Shown one piece after another: positions 24,853 through 32,761 of a stretch of 42,034 nucleotides of DNA; within the stretch, counting starts at the first letter, position 1, and the number at the start of each line of letters is the position of its first letter. Location: assembly GCA_031292655.1 (NCBI GenBank), contig JARLGO010000222.1, positions 90,042 through 132,075 on the forward strand, in the 5' to 3' direction. A program made the position numbers and the translations under genes. The notes under the pieces were generated by a model. That model was not told where the DNA came from. It saw only the letters and a program-made list of their open reading frames with translations, and did no database searches. Source of the stretch: Geothrix sp. GTDB lineage: Bacteria > Acidobacteriota > Holophagae > Holophagales > Holophagaceae.

Positions 24853-25050
24853 ATGCCCCAAACATGGCACTCAGCCGATGCTGAAGAATTCACCTGCAAA
24901 CATTGTGGCGCTGTCTATTCAAAAACAATCCATAGACTTCCTGCCCATGACAAGGATTTTGCCACTTGCGAAGTCTGCAAAAACCAGATGGATAGCTGGA
25001 ACTCGACTGAAATTCCGACCTACACGCTGATTAAAGCCCCCTCAGCATAA
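24853..25050 (+). CDS. Small zinc-ribbon-like protein, function unknown
   Basis: This 65-aa protein (67 aa if the TTG at 24847 is used) carries two CxxC knuckles, FTCKHCGAVYS and FATCEVCKNQM, 25 residues apart, the spacing of a single zinc ribbon. The GC content is about 47% by hand count against neighbours well above 60%, and codon choice (AAA, ATT, TTT, CAT) differs accordingly. AAGGA lies upstream of both candidate starts. It is followed by a bidirectional hairpin terminator. The composition and isolation suggest recent acquisition, perhaps from a phage or plasmid. No family assignment is made. Confidence 0.72.
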   Translation: MPQTWHSADAEEFTCKHCGAVYSKTIHRLPAHDKDFATCEVCKNQMDSWNSTEIPTYTLIKAPSA

Positions 25051-25060
25051 GCATAATGTA

Positions 25061-25087
25061 TTTTGGGCGGCTCTCGCCGCCCAAAAT
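25061..25087. terminator. Bidirectional terminator between zinc-ribbon and aldehyde dehydrogenase genes
   Basis: TTTTGGGCGGC, loop TCTCG and GCCGCCCAAAA (overlapping one G) form a near-perfect hairpin with A/T tracts on both sides. It serves two convergent genes whose stops are at 25050 and 25099. Confidence 0.82.
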
Positions 25088-25098
25088 ATTGATGCAGC

Positions 25099-26526
25099 TT
25101 AGTTGCCGTACCCAACGATACCCTTGATCTCAAGGAAGTCGTGCAGCGCGAAATCGGCGTATTCGCGCCCGTTGCCGGACTGCTTGTACCCGCCAAAGGG
25201 AGCGAAAAAGTCCAGGTCCGGGTAGTTGATGTACACGGAACCGGCACGCATTTCAGCGGCGACTTCGCGGGCCTTGTTCAGGTCCGCGCTCTGTACGTAA
25301 GCCGCCAGACCGTACACGGTGTCGTTGGCGATCTCGATCGCTTCTTCCAGCGTGTCGTAGGGGATGATCGAGAGCACCGGCCCGAAGATCTCCTCCTTCT
25401 CGATGGTCATGCCGGGCTTCACGTTACCGAACACGGTCGGCTTGGCGTAGTAGCCGGTTTCCAGCCCCTCGGGCTTGCCGAGGCCGCCGCAAGCCAGCGT
25501 CGCGCCTTCATCGATGCCCGCCTTGATCAGGCGCTGCACCTTGTCGAACTGGAGTTGGCTGACCAGCGGGCCGAGGACCGTGGTGGATTCCCACGGGTTG
25601 CCGGGGGTTTGCTTGGCGGCTTCGTCGGCGGCGATGCGCAGGGCCGCGTCATGCAACTCGCGCGGCACCAGCATGCGGGTCGCGGCATCGCAGCTCTGGC
25701 CGGTGTTGATGAAGCACGCGCCGATGCCCTTGCGCACCGCGTCGTCCAGATCAACATCCGGTAGCAGGATGTTGGCGGATTTGCCGCCCAGCTCCTGGCA
25801 GACGCGCTTGACGGTGGCGGCGGCCTCGCGCGCCACGATGGTGCCAGCGCGGGTGGAGCCGGTGAAGGACATCATATCCACATCCGGGTGCTCGGCGAGC
25901 TTCTGGCCGACATCCGGCCCGGTGCCGTTGACGAGGTTGAACACGCCCGGCGGCACGCCCGCCTCGTGCATCACCTCGGCGAAGATGATGGCGTTAATCG
26001 GGGCGATCTCGGAGGGTTTCAGCACCACGGTACAGCCCGCCGCGATGGCCGGGGCCACCTTGCAGACGATCTGGTTCAGCGGCCAGTTCCAGGGGGTGAT
26101 GAGGCCGCAAACGCCGATCGGCTCCAGCACCACGCGGGTGGTGCCACGGGTCTCGAAGAACTCGAAGGTTTCGAGCTTGTCGATCAGCGCCTGGAAATGC
26201 CCCTGGCCGACCCAGACCTGCGCCTCCTTGGAGAAGGAGAGCGGCGCGCCCATCTCGCGGGTGCAGGCCTCGGCGATGTCGTTATAGCGCTTGTTGTAGA
26301 TCTCCAGGCAACGCTTCAGCAGGTCCAGGCGGTACTGCTTGGTGGTCTTGGAGAAGGTCTTGAACGCGGCCTTGGCGGCGGCGACGGCCTTGTCCACATC
26401 GGCGCTGGAACCGCCGGAGATTTCGGTGAAGGGCTGCTCGGTGGCGGGGTCGATGACGGGGATGGGGTTCGGCACCACCGGGTCCACCCACGCGCCATTG
26501 ATGTAGAATTTCAGATTGTTTGACAT
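25099..26526 (-). CDS. NAD(P)-dependent aldehyde dehydrogenase
   Basis: The 475-aa product has the ALDH motifs in order: TPWNWPLNQIV, VLKPSEIAP, the cofactor loop SFTGSTRAGTIV, the general-base region QELGGKSANI, the catalytic cysteine in FINTGQSCDAATR, KEEIFGPVLSII and GGYKQSGNGREYA. The substrate is not determined by sequence. Location beside a polyamine-type importer and near glutarate genes suggests an amino- or semialdehyde from diamine or lysine breakdown. I chose the start at 26526 (MSNNLKFYINGAW) with AGGAG upstream; the longer open frame is not family-like. It is divergent from the ABC operon across a symmetric inverted repeat. Confidence 0.93.
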   Translation of the reverse strand: MSNNLKFYINGAWVDPVVPNPIPVIDPATEQPFTEISGGSSADVDKAVAAAKAAFKTFSKTTKQYRLDLLKRCLEIYNKRYNDIAEACTREMGAPLSFSKEAQVWVGQGHFQALIDKLETFEFFETRGTTRVVLEPIGVCGLITPWNWPLNQIVCKVAPAIAAGCTVVLKPSEIAPINAIIFAEVMHEAGVPPGVFNLVNGTGPDVGQKLAEHPDVDMMSFTGSTRAGTIVAREAAATVKRVCQELGGKSANILLPDVDLDDAVRKGIGACFINTGQSCDAATRMLVPRELHDAALRIAADEAAKQTPGNPWESTTVLGPLVSQLQFDKVQRLIKAGIDEGATLACGGLGKPEGLETGYYAKPTVFGNVKPGMTIEKEEIFGPVLSIIPYDTLEEAIEIANDTVYGLAAYVQSADLNKAREVAAEMRAGSVYINYPDLDFFAPFGGYKQSGNGREYADFALHDFLEIKGIVGYGN

Positions 26527-26578
26527 TCCAACTCCTCCTGGTCTGGCAAGAGTATCCGCCCAATGGCCGCCCGGGATA

Positions 26579-26619
26579 TTGACCGGGGAACACAGAGCCG
26601 CCCTGTGTTCCCCGGTCAA
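26579..26619. promoter_or_regulatory. Perfect 17-bp inverted repeat midway between divergent genes
   Basis: TTGACCGGGGAACACAG (26579-26595) and CTGTGTTCCCCGGTCAA (26603-26619) are exact reverse complements with a 7-nt spacer. The centre (26599) is midway between the ALDH start at 26526 and the ABC start at 26673. There is no T-run, so an operator or a paired 5'-leader hairpin is more likely than a terminator. Confidence 0.75.
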
Positions 26620-26672
26620 CCTGAAAACGGGCAAAACGTGCCAGCCTGTCAGCCTTACAGAAGGAGACGGAC

Positions 26673-27677
26673 TTGCAGACCGCTAAACAGCCCATCGTGC
26701 AACTTGAAGGTGTCGCCAAATCCTATGGCGGCGCGGTGGCGCTAGCGCAGCTCGACCTCACCGTGTATGCGGGCGAATTCTTCACCCTGCTCGGCCCGTC
26801 TGGCTCGGGCAAGACCACCACGCTGCGCCTGATCGCGGGGTTTGAACGCCCGGATACGGGTAAAATCATGCTCGATGGCGAGGATGTGGCCAACCGCCCG
26901 CCTTTCGAGCGTGCCGTGAACACCGTGTTCCAGGATTATGCGCTGTTCCCGCATCTCACGCTTATCGAGAACGTGGCTTACGGCCTGCGGGCGAAGAAAA
27001 TGCCCAAGGCCCAGGCGCATGCCGAGGCCGAGAAGGCGCTCGCCGCCGTGCAACTGGCCGATTATGGCGGGCGCAAGCCCACGCAACTCTCGGGCGGGCA
27101 GCGCCAGCGCGTGGCGTTGGCGCGCGCCATGGTGAACAAGCCGCGCGTGCTGCTGCTGGACGAGCCGCTCGGCGCGCTGGATTTGAAGCTGCGGCACCAG
27201 ATGCAAATCGAACTGAAACGCTTGCAACACGAAACCGGCATCACATTTATCTACGTGACGCATGACCAGGACGAGGCGCTTTCGATGAGCGACCGTATCG
27301 CGGTGTTCTCCAAGGGGAGGATCGAGCAGATTGGTTCGGCGTTCGATTTGTACGAGCGCCCAGCCAGCGTGTTCGTCGCGGATTTCGTCGGCAGCTCCAA
27401 TCTGCTGGGCGGCGATACGCTGCTGCGCCCGGAAAAGATCCAGCTTCTGCCTGCGGGTTCCGCGGCGCCCGAGGGGTTCGCCATCGGCGAGGGCATTGTG
27501 CGCGAGGCGACGTATCTGGGCGCGGTGACGCGCTATCAGGTGGCGCTGGCGGATGGCACGCTGCTGCATGTGATGGAAAGCAATACGCGCCCAGTGGGCG
27601 AGCGCCTGCGTCTGGCCGCGGGCGATGCCGTGCTGGCGGCTTGGCCGCACGATGCAGCTCGAAAGATCGGCAACTAG
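26673..27677 (+). CDS. ABC importer ATPase, spermidine/putrescine type (PotA-like)
   Basis: This 334-aa ATPase has Walker A LLGPSGSGKTTTLRLIAGFE, a Q-loop in TVFQDYALFPHLT, signature QLSGGQRQRVALARAM, Walker B VLLLDEPLGALD and the H-loop VTHDQDEAL. A C-terminal TOBE-type beta domain starts near residue 245. The TTG start at 26673 has AAGGAG 6 nt upstream. It is first of four genes forming a full importer (ATPase, binding protein, two permeases). Family features place the substrate among polyamines or similar cationic amines. Confidence 0.93.
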   Translation: MQTAKQPIVQLEGVAKSYGGAVALAQLDLTVYAGEFFTLLGPSGSGKTTTLRLIAGFERPDTGKIMLDGEDVANRPPFERAVNTVFQDYALFPHLTLIENVAYGLRAKKMPKAQAHAEAEKALAAVQLADYGGRKPTQLSGGQRQRVALARAMVNKPRVLLLDEPLGALDLKLRHQMQIELKRLQHETGITFIYVTHDQDEALSMSDRIAVFSKGRIEQIGSAFDLYERPASVFVADFVGSSNLLGGDTLLRPEKIQLLPAGSAAPEGFAIGEGIVREATYLGAVTRYQVALADGTLLHVMESNTRPVGERLRLAAGDAVLAAWPHDAARKIGN

Positions 27678-27688
27678 GGAGAGGTAAG

Positions 27689-28837
27689 ATGCAGGATTGT
27701 ATGAAAAAGACGATCGCGCGGGTGGCGCTGGGCCTGTCCGTGTCGCTGCCTTTCGTGCAGGGCGCGGCGGCGGTGGAGCCGTTGCAGTCCATCGGCAAGG
27801 GCGAAGGCGTGGTCAACGTCGTTGCCTGGGAGGGCTATGCCCAGGATGACTGGGTGAAGCCGTTCGAAGCCGCCACCGGCTGCCAGGTGCACGCCAAATA
27901 CGCTGGCTCCTCCGACGAGATGGTGGCGCTGATGCGCTCAGGCGGCGGCAGCCAGTACGATGTCGTTTCCGCCTCGGGCGATGCCACGCTGCGGCTGATC
28001 TACGGGCACAACGTGCAGCCCATCAATGTCGCGCTCATCCCGGCCTGGAAGAATTTCATTCCGCAGTTGCAGGGGCCGGATTTCAACACGGTGAAGGGCG
28101 TGCATTACGGCGTCTCCTACGAATGGGGCCCGAACACGCTGCTCTATTCCACCAAGACCTTCCCCACCGCGCCGACCTCGTGGTCCGTGATTTACGACGC
28201 CAAGTACAAGGGCCAGGTGACGGTGCCTGACAACCCGATCCAGATCGCCGATGCGGCGCTGTATCTGTCCAAGACCCAGCCTTCGCTCGGCATCACCGAC
28301 CCGTATGAGCTGAACCAGACGCAGATGGACGCCGTGGCGGCGCTGCTGAAGTCCCAGACCGGGTTGATCAAGAAGTATTGGGCGCTGGCCTCGGACGAGA
28401 TCCAGCTCTTCACCTCGGGCGATGCCGTGGTGGGCGCGGCTTGGCCGTACCAGACCAACACGCTGCAAGCCTCCAAGGTGGCGGTGGCGGATACCATTCC
28501 GGCGGAAGGTGCAACCGGCTGGGCCGATACCTGGATGGTCTCGGCCAAGGCCCCGCACCCCAACTGCGCCTATGAGTGGATCAACTGGGTGACGACGCCG
28601 AAGGTGCAGGCCCAGCAGGCCATCTATTTCGGCGAGACCCCTGCCAATACGCTGGCCTGCAAGGAGATGGACGCGCAGCAGCCCGGCTCCTGCGCGCAGT
28701 ATCACGCCAACGCCCCGGCCAGCTATTTCGACTCCATCAAGTTCTGGAAGACCCCGCTGCCGGATTGCGGCAACGGCAAGCACGACTGCCTGGACTACTC
28801 CGCCTGGCAGCGTGAGTGGCAGAGCATCAAGGGCTGA
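27689..28837 (+). CDS. Periplasmic binding protein, PotD-like
   Basis: This 382-aa solute-binding protein has an N-terminal signal peptide (MKKTIARVALGLSVSLPFVQGAAA, starting at the fifth residue) with predicted cleavage near AAAVE. The mature protein starts VVNVVAWEGYAQDDWVKPFEAA, the typical group D strand-helix opening, then MRSGGGSQYDVVSASGD and GVSYEWGPNTLLY. Late cysteines (NCAYEW, LACKEMD, GSCAQY, DCGNGKHDCLD) suggest disulfides, which is unusual for PotD. The spacing to the next gene is 2 bp. Substrate probably a polyamine or amino acid derivative; not fixed by sequence. Confidence 0.91.
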   Translation: MQDCMKKTIARVALGLSVSLPFVQGAAAVEPLQSIGKGEGVVNVVAWEGYAQDDWVKPFEAATGCQVHAKYAGSSDEMVALMRSGGGSQYDVVSASGDATLRLIYGHNVQPINVALIPAWKNFIPQLQGPDFNTVKGVHYGVSYEWGPNTLLYSTKTFPTAPTSWSVIYDAKYKGQVTVPDNPIQIADAALYLSKTQPSLGITDPYELNQTQMDAVAALLKSQTGLIKKYWALASDEIQLFTSGDAVVGAAWPYQTNTLQASKVAVADTIPAEGATGWADTWMVSAKAPHPNCAYEWINWVTTPKVQAQQAIYFGETPANTLACKEMDAQQPGSCAQYHANAPASYFDSIKFWKTPLPDCGNGKHDCLDYSAWQREWQSIKG

Positions 28838-28839
28838 CG

Positions 28840-29712
28840 ATGCGGCGTTTTCTCTCCGCGTTCGGCTGGCGGCATGAGGGGGCGGCGAATGCCGCCCTGC
28901 TCGGCCTTCCGGCTGTCTGGTTCGCCTGCTTGTATCTGGCCGCGATCGGCGCGCTGTTCGTCACCTCCTTCTGGACGGTGGACAGCCTGAGCGGCGACCT
29001 GATCCCCGGCTTTTCCTTCACGAATTTCCAGCAATTGCTGGCCGACCCGACCTACACCAAGATCGGCCTGCGCACGATCGGCATCGCCGCCGCCGTCACG
29101 ATCACCGACATCGTGCTCGCCTGGCCCGTGGCCTTTGCCATGGTGCGCCTTGCGGGGCCGAAGCTGCGCGCCGCGCTGATGGCGATGGTGATGGTGCCGC
29201 TCTGGTCGAGCTATCTGGCCCGCGTTTACGCCTGGAGGCTGATTCTGGCGCATGACGGGCTGCTGAACTGGGCGCTGGCCGAGATCGGCCTGCCGGGGCT
29301 GCACATTGGCTACAGCAACTGGGCCATGTGGATCGTGTTTTCCTATCTCTGGCTGCCGTTCATGATTCTGCCCGTGGCTGCGGCGGTGGAGCGGATTCCG
29401 CCGAGTCTGCTGGAGGCCTCGGCCGATCTGGGCGAGCATGGCCTTGCCACCTTCCGCCGCGTGATCCTGCCCATGGCGCTGCCGGGCATGGTGGCGGGGG
29501 CGATCTTCACCTTCTCGCTCACGCTCGGCGATTACGTGACGCCCATGCTTGTCGGCGGCGAAGGCTCCGACTTCATCGGCAATGTCGTGTACTCGAATGT
29601 TGGCGTGACCAATAACATCCCCTTCGCCGCCGCTTATGCCGCGCTGCCGCTGGGGGTCATGGCCGTGTTCCTGCTTATCGCACGGCGGATGGGGGCCTTC
29701 GATGCGCTCTGA
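28840..29712 (+). CDS. ABC importer permease 1 (PotB-like)
   Basis: This inner-membrane permease of 290 aa has about six membrane segments, including LLGLPAVWFACLYLAAIGALFVTSF. The EAA loop EASADLGEHGLATFRRVILPMALPGM contacts the ATPase. The start at 28840 (MRRFLSAFGW) lies 2 bp after the binding-protein stop. Its end overlaps the next permease gene by 11 bp. Confidence 0.93.
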   Translation: MRRFLSAFGWRHEGAANAALLGLPAVWFACLYLAAIGALFVTSFWTVDSLSGDLIPGFSFTNFQQLLADPTYTKIGLRTIGIAAAVTITDIVLAWPVAFAMVRLAGPKLRAALMAMVMVPLWSSYLARVYAWRLILAHDGLLNWALAEIGLPGLHIGYSNWAMWIVFSYLWLPFMILPVAAAVERIPPSLLEASADLGEHGLATFRRVILPMALPGMVAGAIFTFSLTLGDYVTPMLVGGEGSDFIGNVVYSNVGVTNNIPFAAAYAALPLGVMAVFLLIARRMGAFDAL

Positions 29713-30487
29713 GTTCTGGATCTGGGCGGCGGTGGCCGCGATCATGGGGTTTCTGTTCATCCCCATCGTCATCATCATCGCCTATGCCTTTTCGGCGGCG
29801 CCCATTCCCTCCTGGCCGATCACCGGCTTCGCGCTGCACTGGTTTAGCGATACGTGGAACGACGACGCGATCCGCCAAGCGTTGACGCTGTCGGTGGAGG
29901 TTGCGGCGCTGGCCACTGTCTCGGCCATCCTGCTCGGCACGTTGGCGGCCATGGCCGTGGCGCGGATGAAATCCGTCGCCAAGGAGGCGGTGAGCTTCAT
30001 CGCCGTGCTGCCCATCGCGCTTCCCGGCATTCTCACCGGCATGGCGCTGGCCTCGTATTTCGCGTTCTGGGGGCTCAATCTCTCGTTCTGGACGATCGTC
30101 GCCGGACACGCCACGTTCTGCGTCGTCATCGTCTATAACAACGTGATCGCGCGGTTGCGGCGCATGCCGCGCTCACTCACCGAGGCTTCGGCGGATCTGG
30201 GCGCGGATGCGTTCCTCACCTTCCGCCGGGTGCAACTGCCGATGATGGCGAGCGCCATCGGGGCCGGGGCGCTGCTGGCCTTCGCTCTGTCGTTCGACGA
30301 GGTGATCGTCACCACCTTCACCGCCGGGGCGCAGAACACCCTGCCGCTCTGGATCTTCGGGGCCATCCGCCTGGGGCAGAAGCTGCCGGAGGTGAATGTC
30401 GTGGTGTTCGCCATCATCCTGTTCACCGCCGTGCCGGTGCTGCTGGCACAGAAGCTGATCGGCGAGTCCGGGCGGGTTGCGCGTTAG
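29702..30487 (+). CDS. ABC importer permease 2 (PotC-like)
   Basis: This second permease of 261 aa starts MRSEFWIWAAVAAIMGFLF. It has about six membrane segments, and an EAA loop EASADLGADAFLTFRRVQLPMM matches that of its partner. I chose the ATG at 29702, since the open frame before it lies inside the previous gene. It completes the importer operon; the AraC regulator follows 71 bp downstream. Confidence 0.93.
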   Translation: MRSEFWIWAAVAAIMGFLFIPIVIIIAYAFSAAPIPSWPITGFALHWFSDTWNDDAIRQALTLSVEVAALATVSAILLGTLAAMAVARMKSVAKEAVSFIAVLPIALPGILTGMALASYFAFWGLNLSFWTIVAGHATFCVVIVYNNVIARLRRMPRSLTEASADLGADAFLTFRRVQLPMMASAIGAGALLAFALSFDEVIVTTFTAGAQNTLPLWIFGAIRLGQKLPEVNVVVFAIILFTAVPVLLAQKLIGESGRVAR

Positions 30488-30558
30488 GCTCGCCGGGATT
30501 ACGCTGCGGCCCGTCAGGGAAACGCGACTCACACCGCAAATAACAGCGGAGTCCAACG

Positions 30559-31584
30559 ATGGGTCAGCTTACGGTTCAGGCACAGGTGTCGTCGGTGGCG
30601 GCCTCTGGGCTGCTGCCGTTTTTAGGGGGAATCGGGGCCGACGCGGACCGCGTCATGGGCCCTTCGGGTATTGACGCCTGGCGGCTGAGTATGGTCGCCG
30701 AAGGCAGCATCTCGCTCGCCGTCTATGTGGAAGTGATGGAGCGCGCCGCGAAGCTCTCGGGGCGCGGCGATTTCGGCCTGCGCTACGGCGCGCAATTCCC
30801 CGCCGAGCAGCACGGGCTTGTGGGCGACATCATGCTCTGCGCCCCCAGCGTGGGCACGGCGCTGCGCCAGTTCGTGGATCTGTTCCCGCTGCACCAGGAA
30901 GCCAGCGAGGTGCGGCTGCAAGCCGAGGGCGGGCTGCTGCGGCTGGAATACCGGATCATCGACTGGCGGATTTTCGAACGGCGGCAGGATGCGGAGCTGT
31001 CCCTCGCCATGTTCCAGAACCTGCTGCGCCGGGCCTATGGCGAGCATTTCGCGCTGGAGGAAGTGCATTTCGAGCATCCGGTGCCGGAATCCACCGCTGC
31101 GCATGCCGAGGTGTTCCATGCCCCGGTGTTCTTTGGCCAGCGAACCAACGCGCTGGTGTTCCGCCCGGGCGATCTGCGCCGCCCCATGCCAGGGGCCGAC
31201 GCCGCCAGCTTCGCGCGGCTGACCGCCGAGGCGTTCCTGCGCCGCCTGCCGCGCGGGCGCGTGCCGCTGAGCGAGCGGGTGCGGGCGGAAATCCGCTCCC
31301 GCCTGCCGGAGGGCTCGCCGCCGCTGGAGGATGTGGCCGAGGCGATGGGGCTGGCGCGCTGGACGCTACAGCGCCGGCTCAACGATATGGGGCTGACCTA
31401 TGCCGGGGCGGTGCAGGATGTGCGCCGCGTGCTGGCGGAGAGTTATCTGCGGTTTCCGCATCTGTCGCTCTCCAGCATCGCGCAGTTGTTGGGCTATGCG
31501 GAGCTCAGCCCGTTCTCGCGCGCGTGCAAGAGGTGGTTCGGCGCGTCCCCGGAACGGATCCGCGCCGAGTGGGAGGCGGATTAG
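30559..31584 (+). CDS. AraC-family regulator with N-terminal Arabinose_bd-type domain (OruR-like)
   Basis: This 341-aa regulator has an N-terminal ligand domain (residues 1-205, with FGLRYGAQFPAEQHGLVGDIMLCAP and VFFGQRTNALVF). Two C-terminal helix-turn-helix motifs follow (LEDVAEAMGLARWTLQRRLNDMG and SSIAQLLGYAELSPFSRACKRWFGASPERIR). This layout occurs in OruR-type regulators of ornithine use and in many others. Position between a polyamine-type importer and a CoA-transferase/glutaryl-CoA dehydrogenase pair suggests control of one or both. Its stop codon shares three bases with the convergent CoA-transferase stop (TTAG at 31581-31584). Confidence 0.9.
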   Translation: MGQLTVQAQVSSVAASGLLPFLGGIGADADRVMGPSGIDAWRLSMVAEGSISLAVYVEVMERAAKLSGRGDFGLRYGAQFPAEQHGLVGDIMLCAPSVGTALRQFVDLFPLHQEASEVRLQAEGGLLRLEYRIIDWRIFERRQDAELSLAMFQNLLRRAYGEHFALEEVHFEHPVPESTAAHAEVFHAPVFFGQRTNALVFRPGDLRRPMPGADAASFARLTAEAFLRRLPRGRVPLSERVRAEIRSRLPEGSPPLEDVAEAMGLARWTLQRRLNDMGLTYAGAVQDVRRVLAESYLRFPHLSLSSIAQLLGYAELSPFSRACKRWFGASPERIRAEWEAD

Positions 31585-32759
31585 ACGATCCCGTCCGCGC
31601 GCAGGGCCGCGATTTCGTCTGAAGAGAGGCCGAGTTCGGCGAGTACTTCGTCGGTGGCCGCACCCAAAGCCGGGGGCTGGCGGGTGTCGTCGGCCGGGGT
31701 GCGGGAGAAGCGCATCGGGTTGGCCACGGCGCGCATCCCATCGCCCAGATCGCGGAAAATGCCGCGCTCCTGAACCTGCGGATCGTCGTCGAGATCGGAG
31801 AAGCGGTTGATCGGCCCGCCGGGAACGCCTGCCGCTTCCAGGGCCTCGCACCATTCCTTGGTCGTGCGGTTGAGGAGCAACTCCTCCAACAGCGGCACCA
31901 GCACGGCGCGGTTGCGCACGCGCTGCGGGTTGGTGGCGAAGCGGGGATCCTCGGAGAGGTGCGGCGCGCCGGCGAGCTTCACGAAGCGGGCGAACTGGTC
32001 GTCATTGCCCACGGCGAGGATGAGATGGCCGTCAGCGGTGGGGAAGACCTGATACGGCACGATGGAGGGATGCGCGTTGCCCAGCCGCGTCGGCTGCTGG
32101 CCGGAGACGAGATAGCTGGAAATCTGGTTCGCCATGGTGGCGATCTGCACGTCGAACAGCGCGAGGTCGATATGCTGGCCCTTGCCGGAGCGGCCACGTT
32201 CCACCAGCGCCGCCAGCACCGCCGTGGCGGCGTACATGCCGGTGAACACGTCCACCACCGCCACCCCCGCCTTCATCGGCTCTCCATCCGGCACGCCGGT
32301 CACGCTCATCAGCCCGCCCATGCCCTGCATCAGGAAGTCATACCCCGCGCGATGGCGGTACGGGCCGGTCTGGCCGAAGCCGGTGATGGAGCAATAGACC
32401 AGCTTGGGGTTGAGGGCGCAGAGATGCTCCGGCCCCAGCCCGAGCTTGGACAGCCCGCCGAACTTGAAATTCTCCAGCACCACGTCGCTTTCTGCGGCGA
32501 GGCGCTTGATGAGAGCCTGCCCGGCGGGCTTGCCCATATCGATGGTGACGGATTTCTTGCCCCGGTTGGCGCAGAGGAAATAGGCGCTCATCCCGCTCTC
32601 CGGCACGAAGGGCGGCCCCCAGGCGCGGGTGTCATCCCCCGCGCCCGGACGCTCGACCTTGATCACCTCGGCCCCGAGATCCACAAAGACCTGACCGGCC
32701 CAGGGGCCAGCCAGAACGCGGCTCAGGTCGAGAACCTTGATGCCGGAAAGCGGGCCCAT
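31581..32759 (-). CDS. Family III (CaiB/BaiF) CoA-transferase, probably glutarate-specific
   Basis: The 392-aa product begins MGPLSGIKVLDLSRVLAGPW, the class III start. It then has VFVDLGAEVIKVERPGAGDDTR and KKSVTIDMGKPAGQAL, with the catalytic Asp in SVTGVPDGEPMKAGVAVVDVFTGM. Its gene lies 2 bp after glutaryl-CoA dehydrogenase on the same strand. That is the usual setting of succinyl-CoA:glutarate CoA-transferase, which would supply glutaryl-CoA. The general family is certain, the substrate inferred. Confidence 0.9.
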   Translation of the reverse strand: MGPLSGIKVLDLSRVLAGPWAGQVFVDLGAEVIKVERPGAGDDTRAWGPPFVPESGMSAYFLCANRGKKSVTIDMGKPAGQALIKRLAAESDVVLENFKFGGLSKLGLGPEHLCALNPKLVYCSITGFGQTGPYRHRAGYDFLMQGMGGLMSVTGVPDGEPMKAGVAVVDVFTGMYAATAVLAALVERGRSGKGQHIDLALFDVQIATMANQISSYLVSGQQPTRLGNAHPSIVPYQVFPTADGHLILAVGNDDQFARFVKLAGAPHLSEDPRFATNPQRVRNRAVLVPLLEELLLNRTTKEWCEALEAAGVPGGPINRFSDLDDDPQVQERGIFRDLGDGMRAVANPMRFSRTPADDTRQPPALGAATDEVLAELGLSSDEIAALRADGIV

Positions 32760-32761
32760 GC

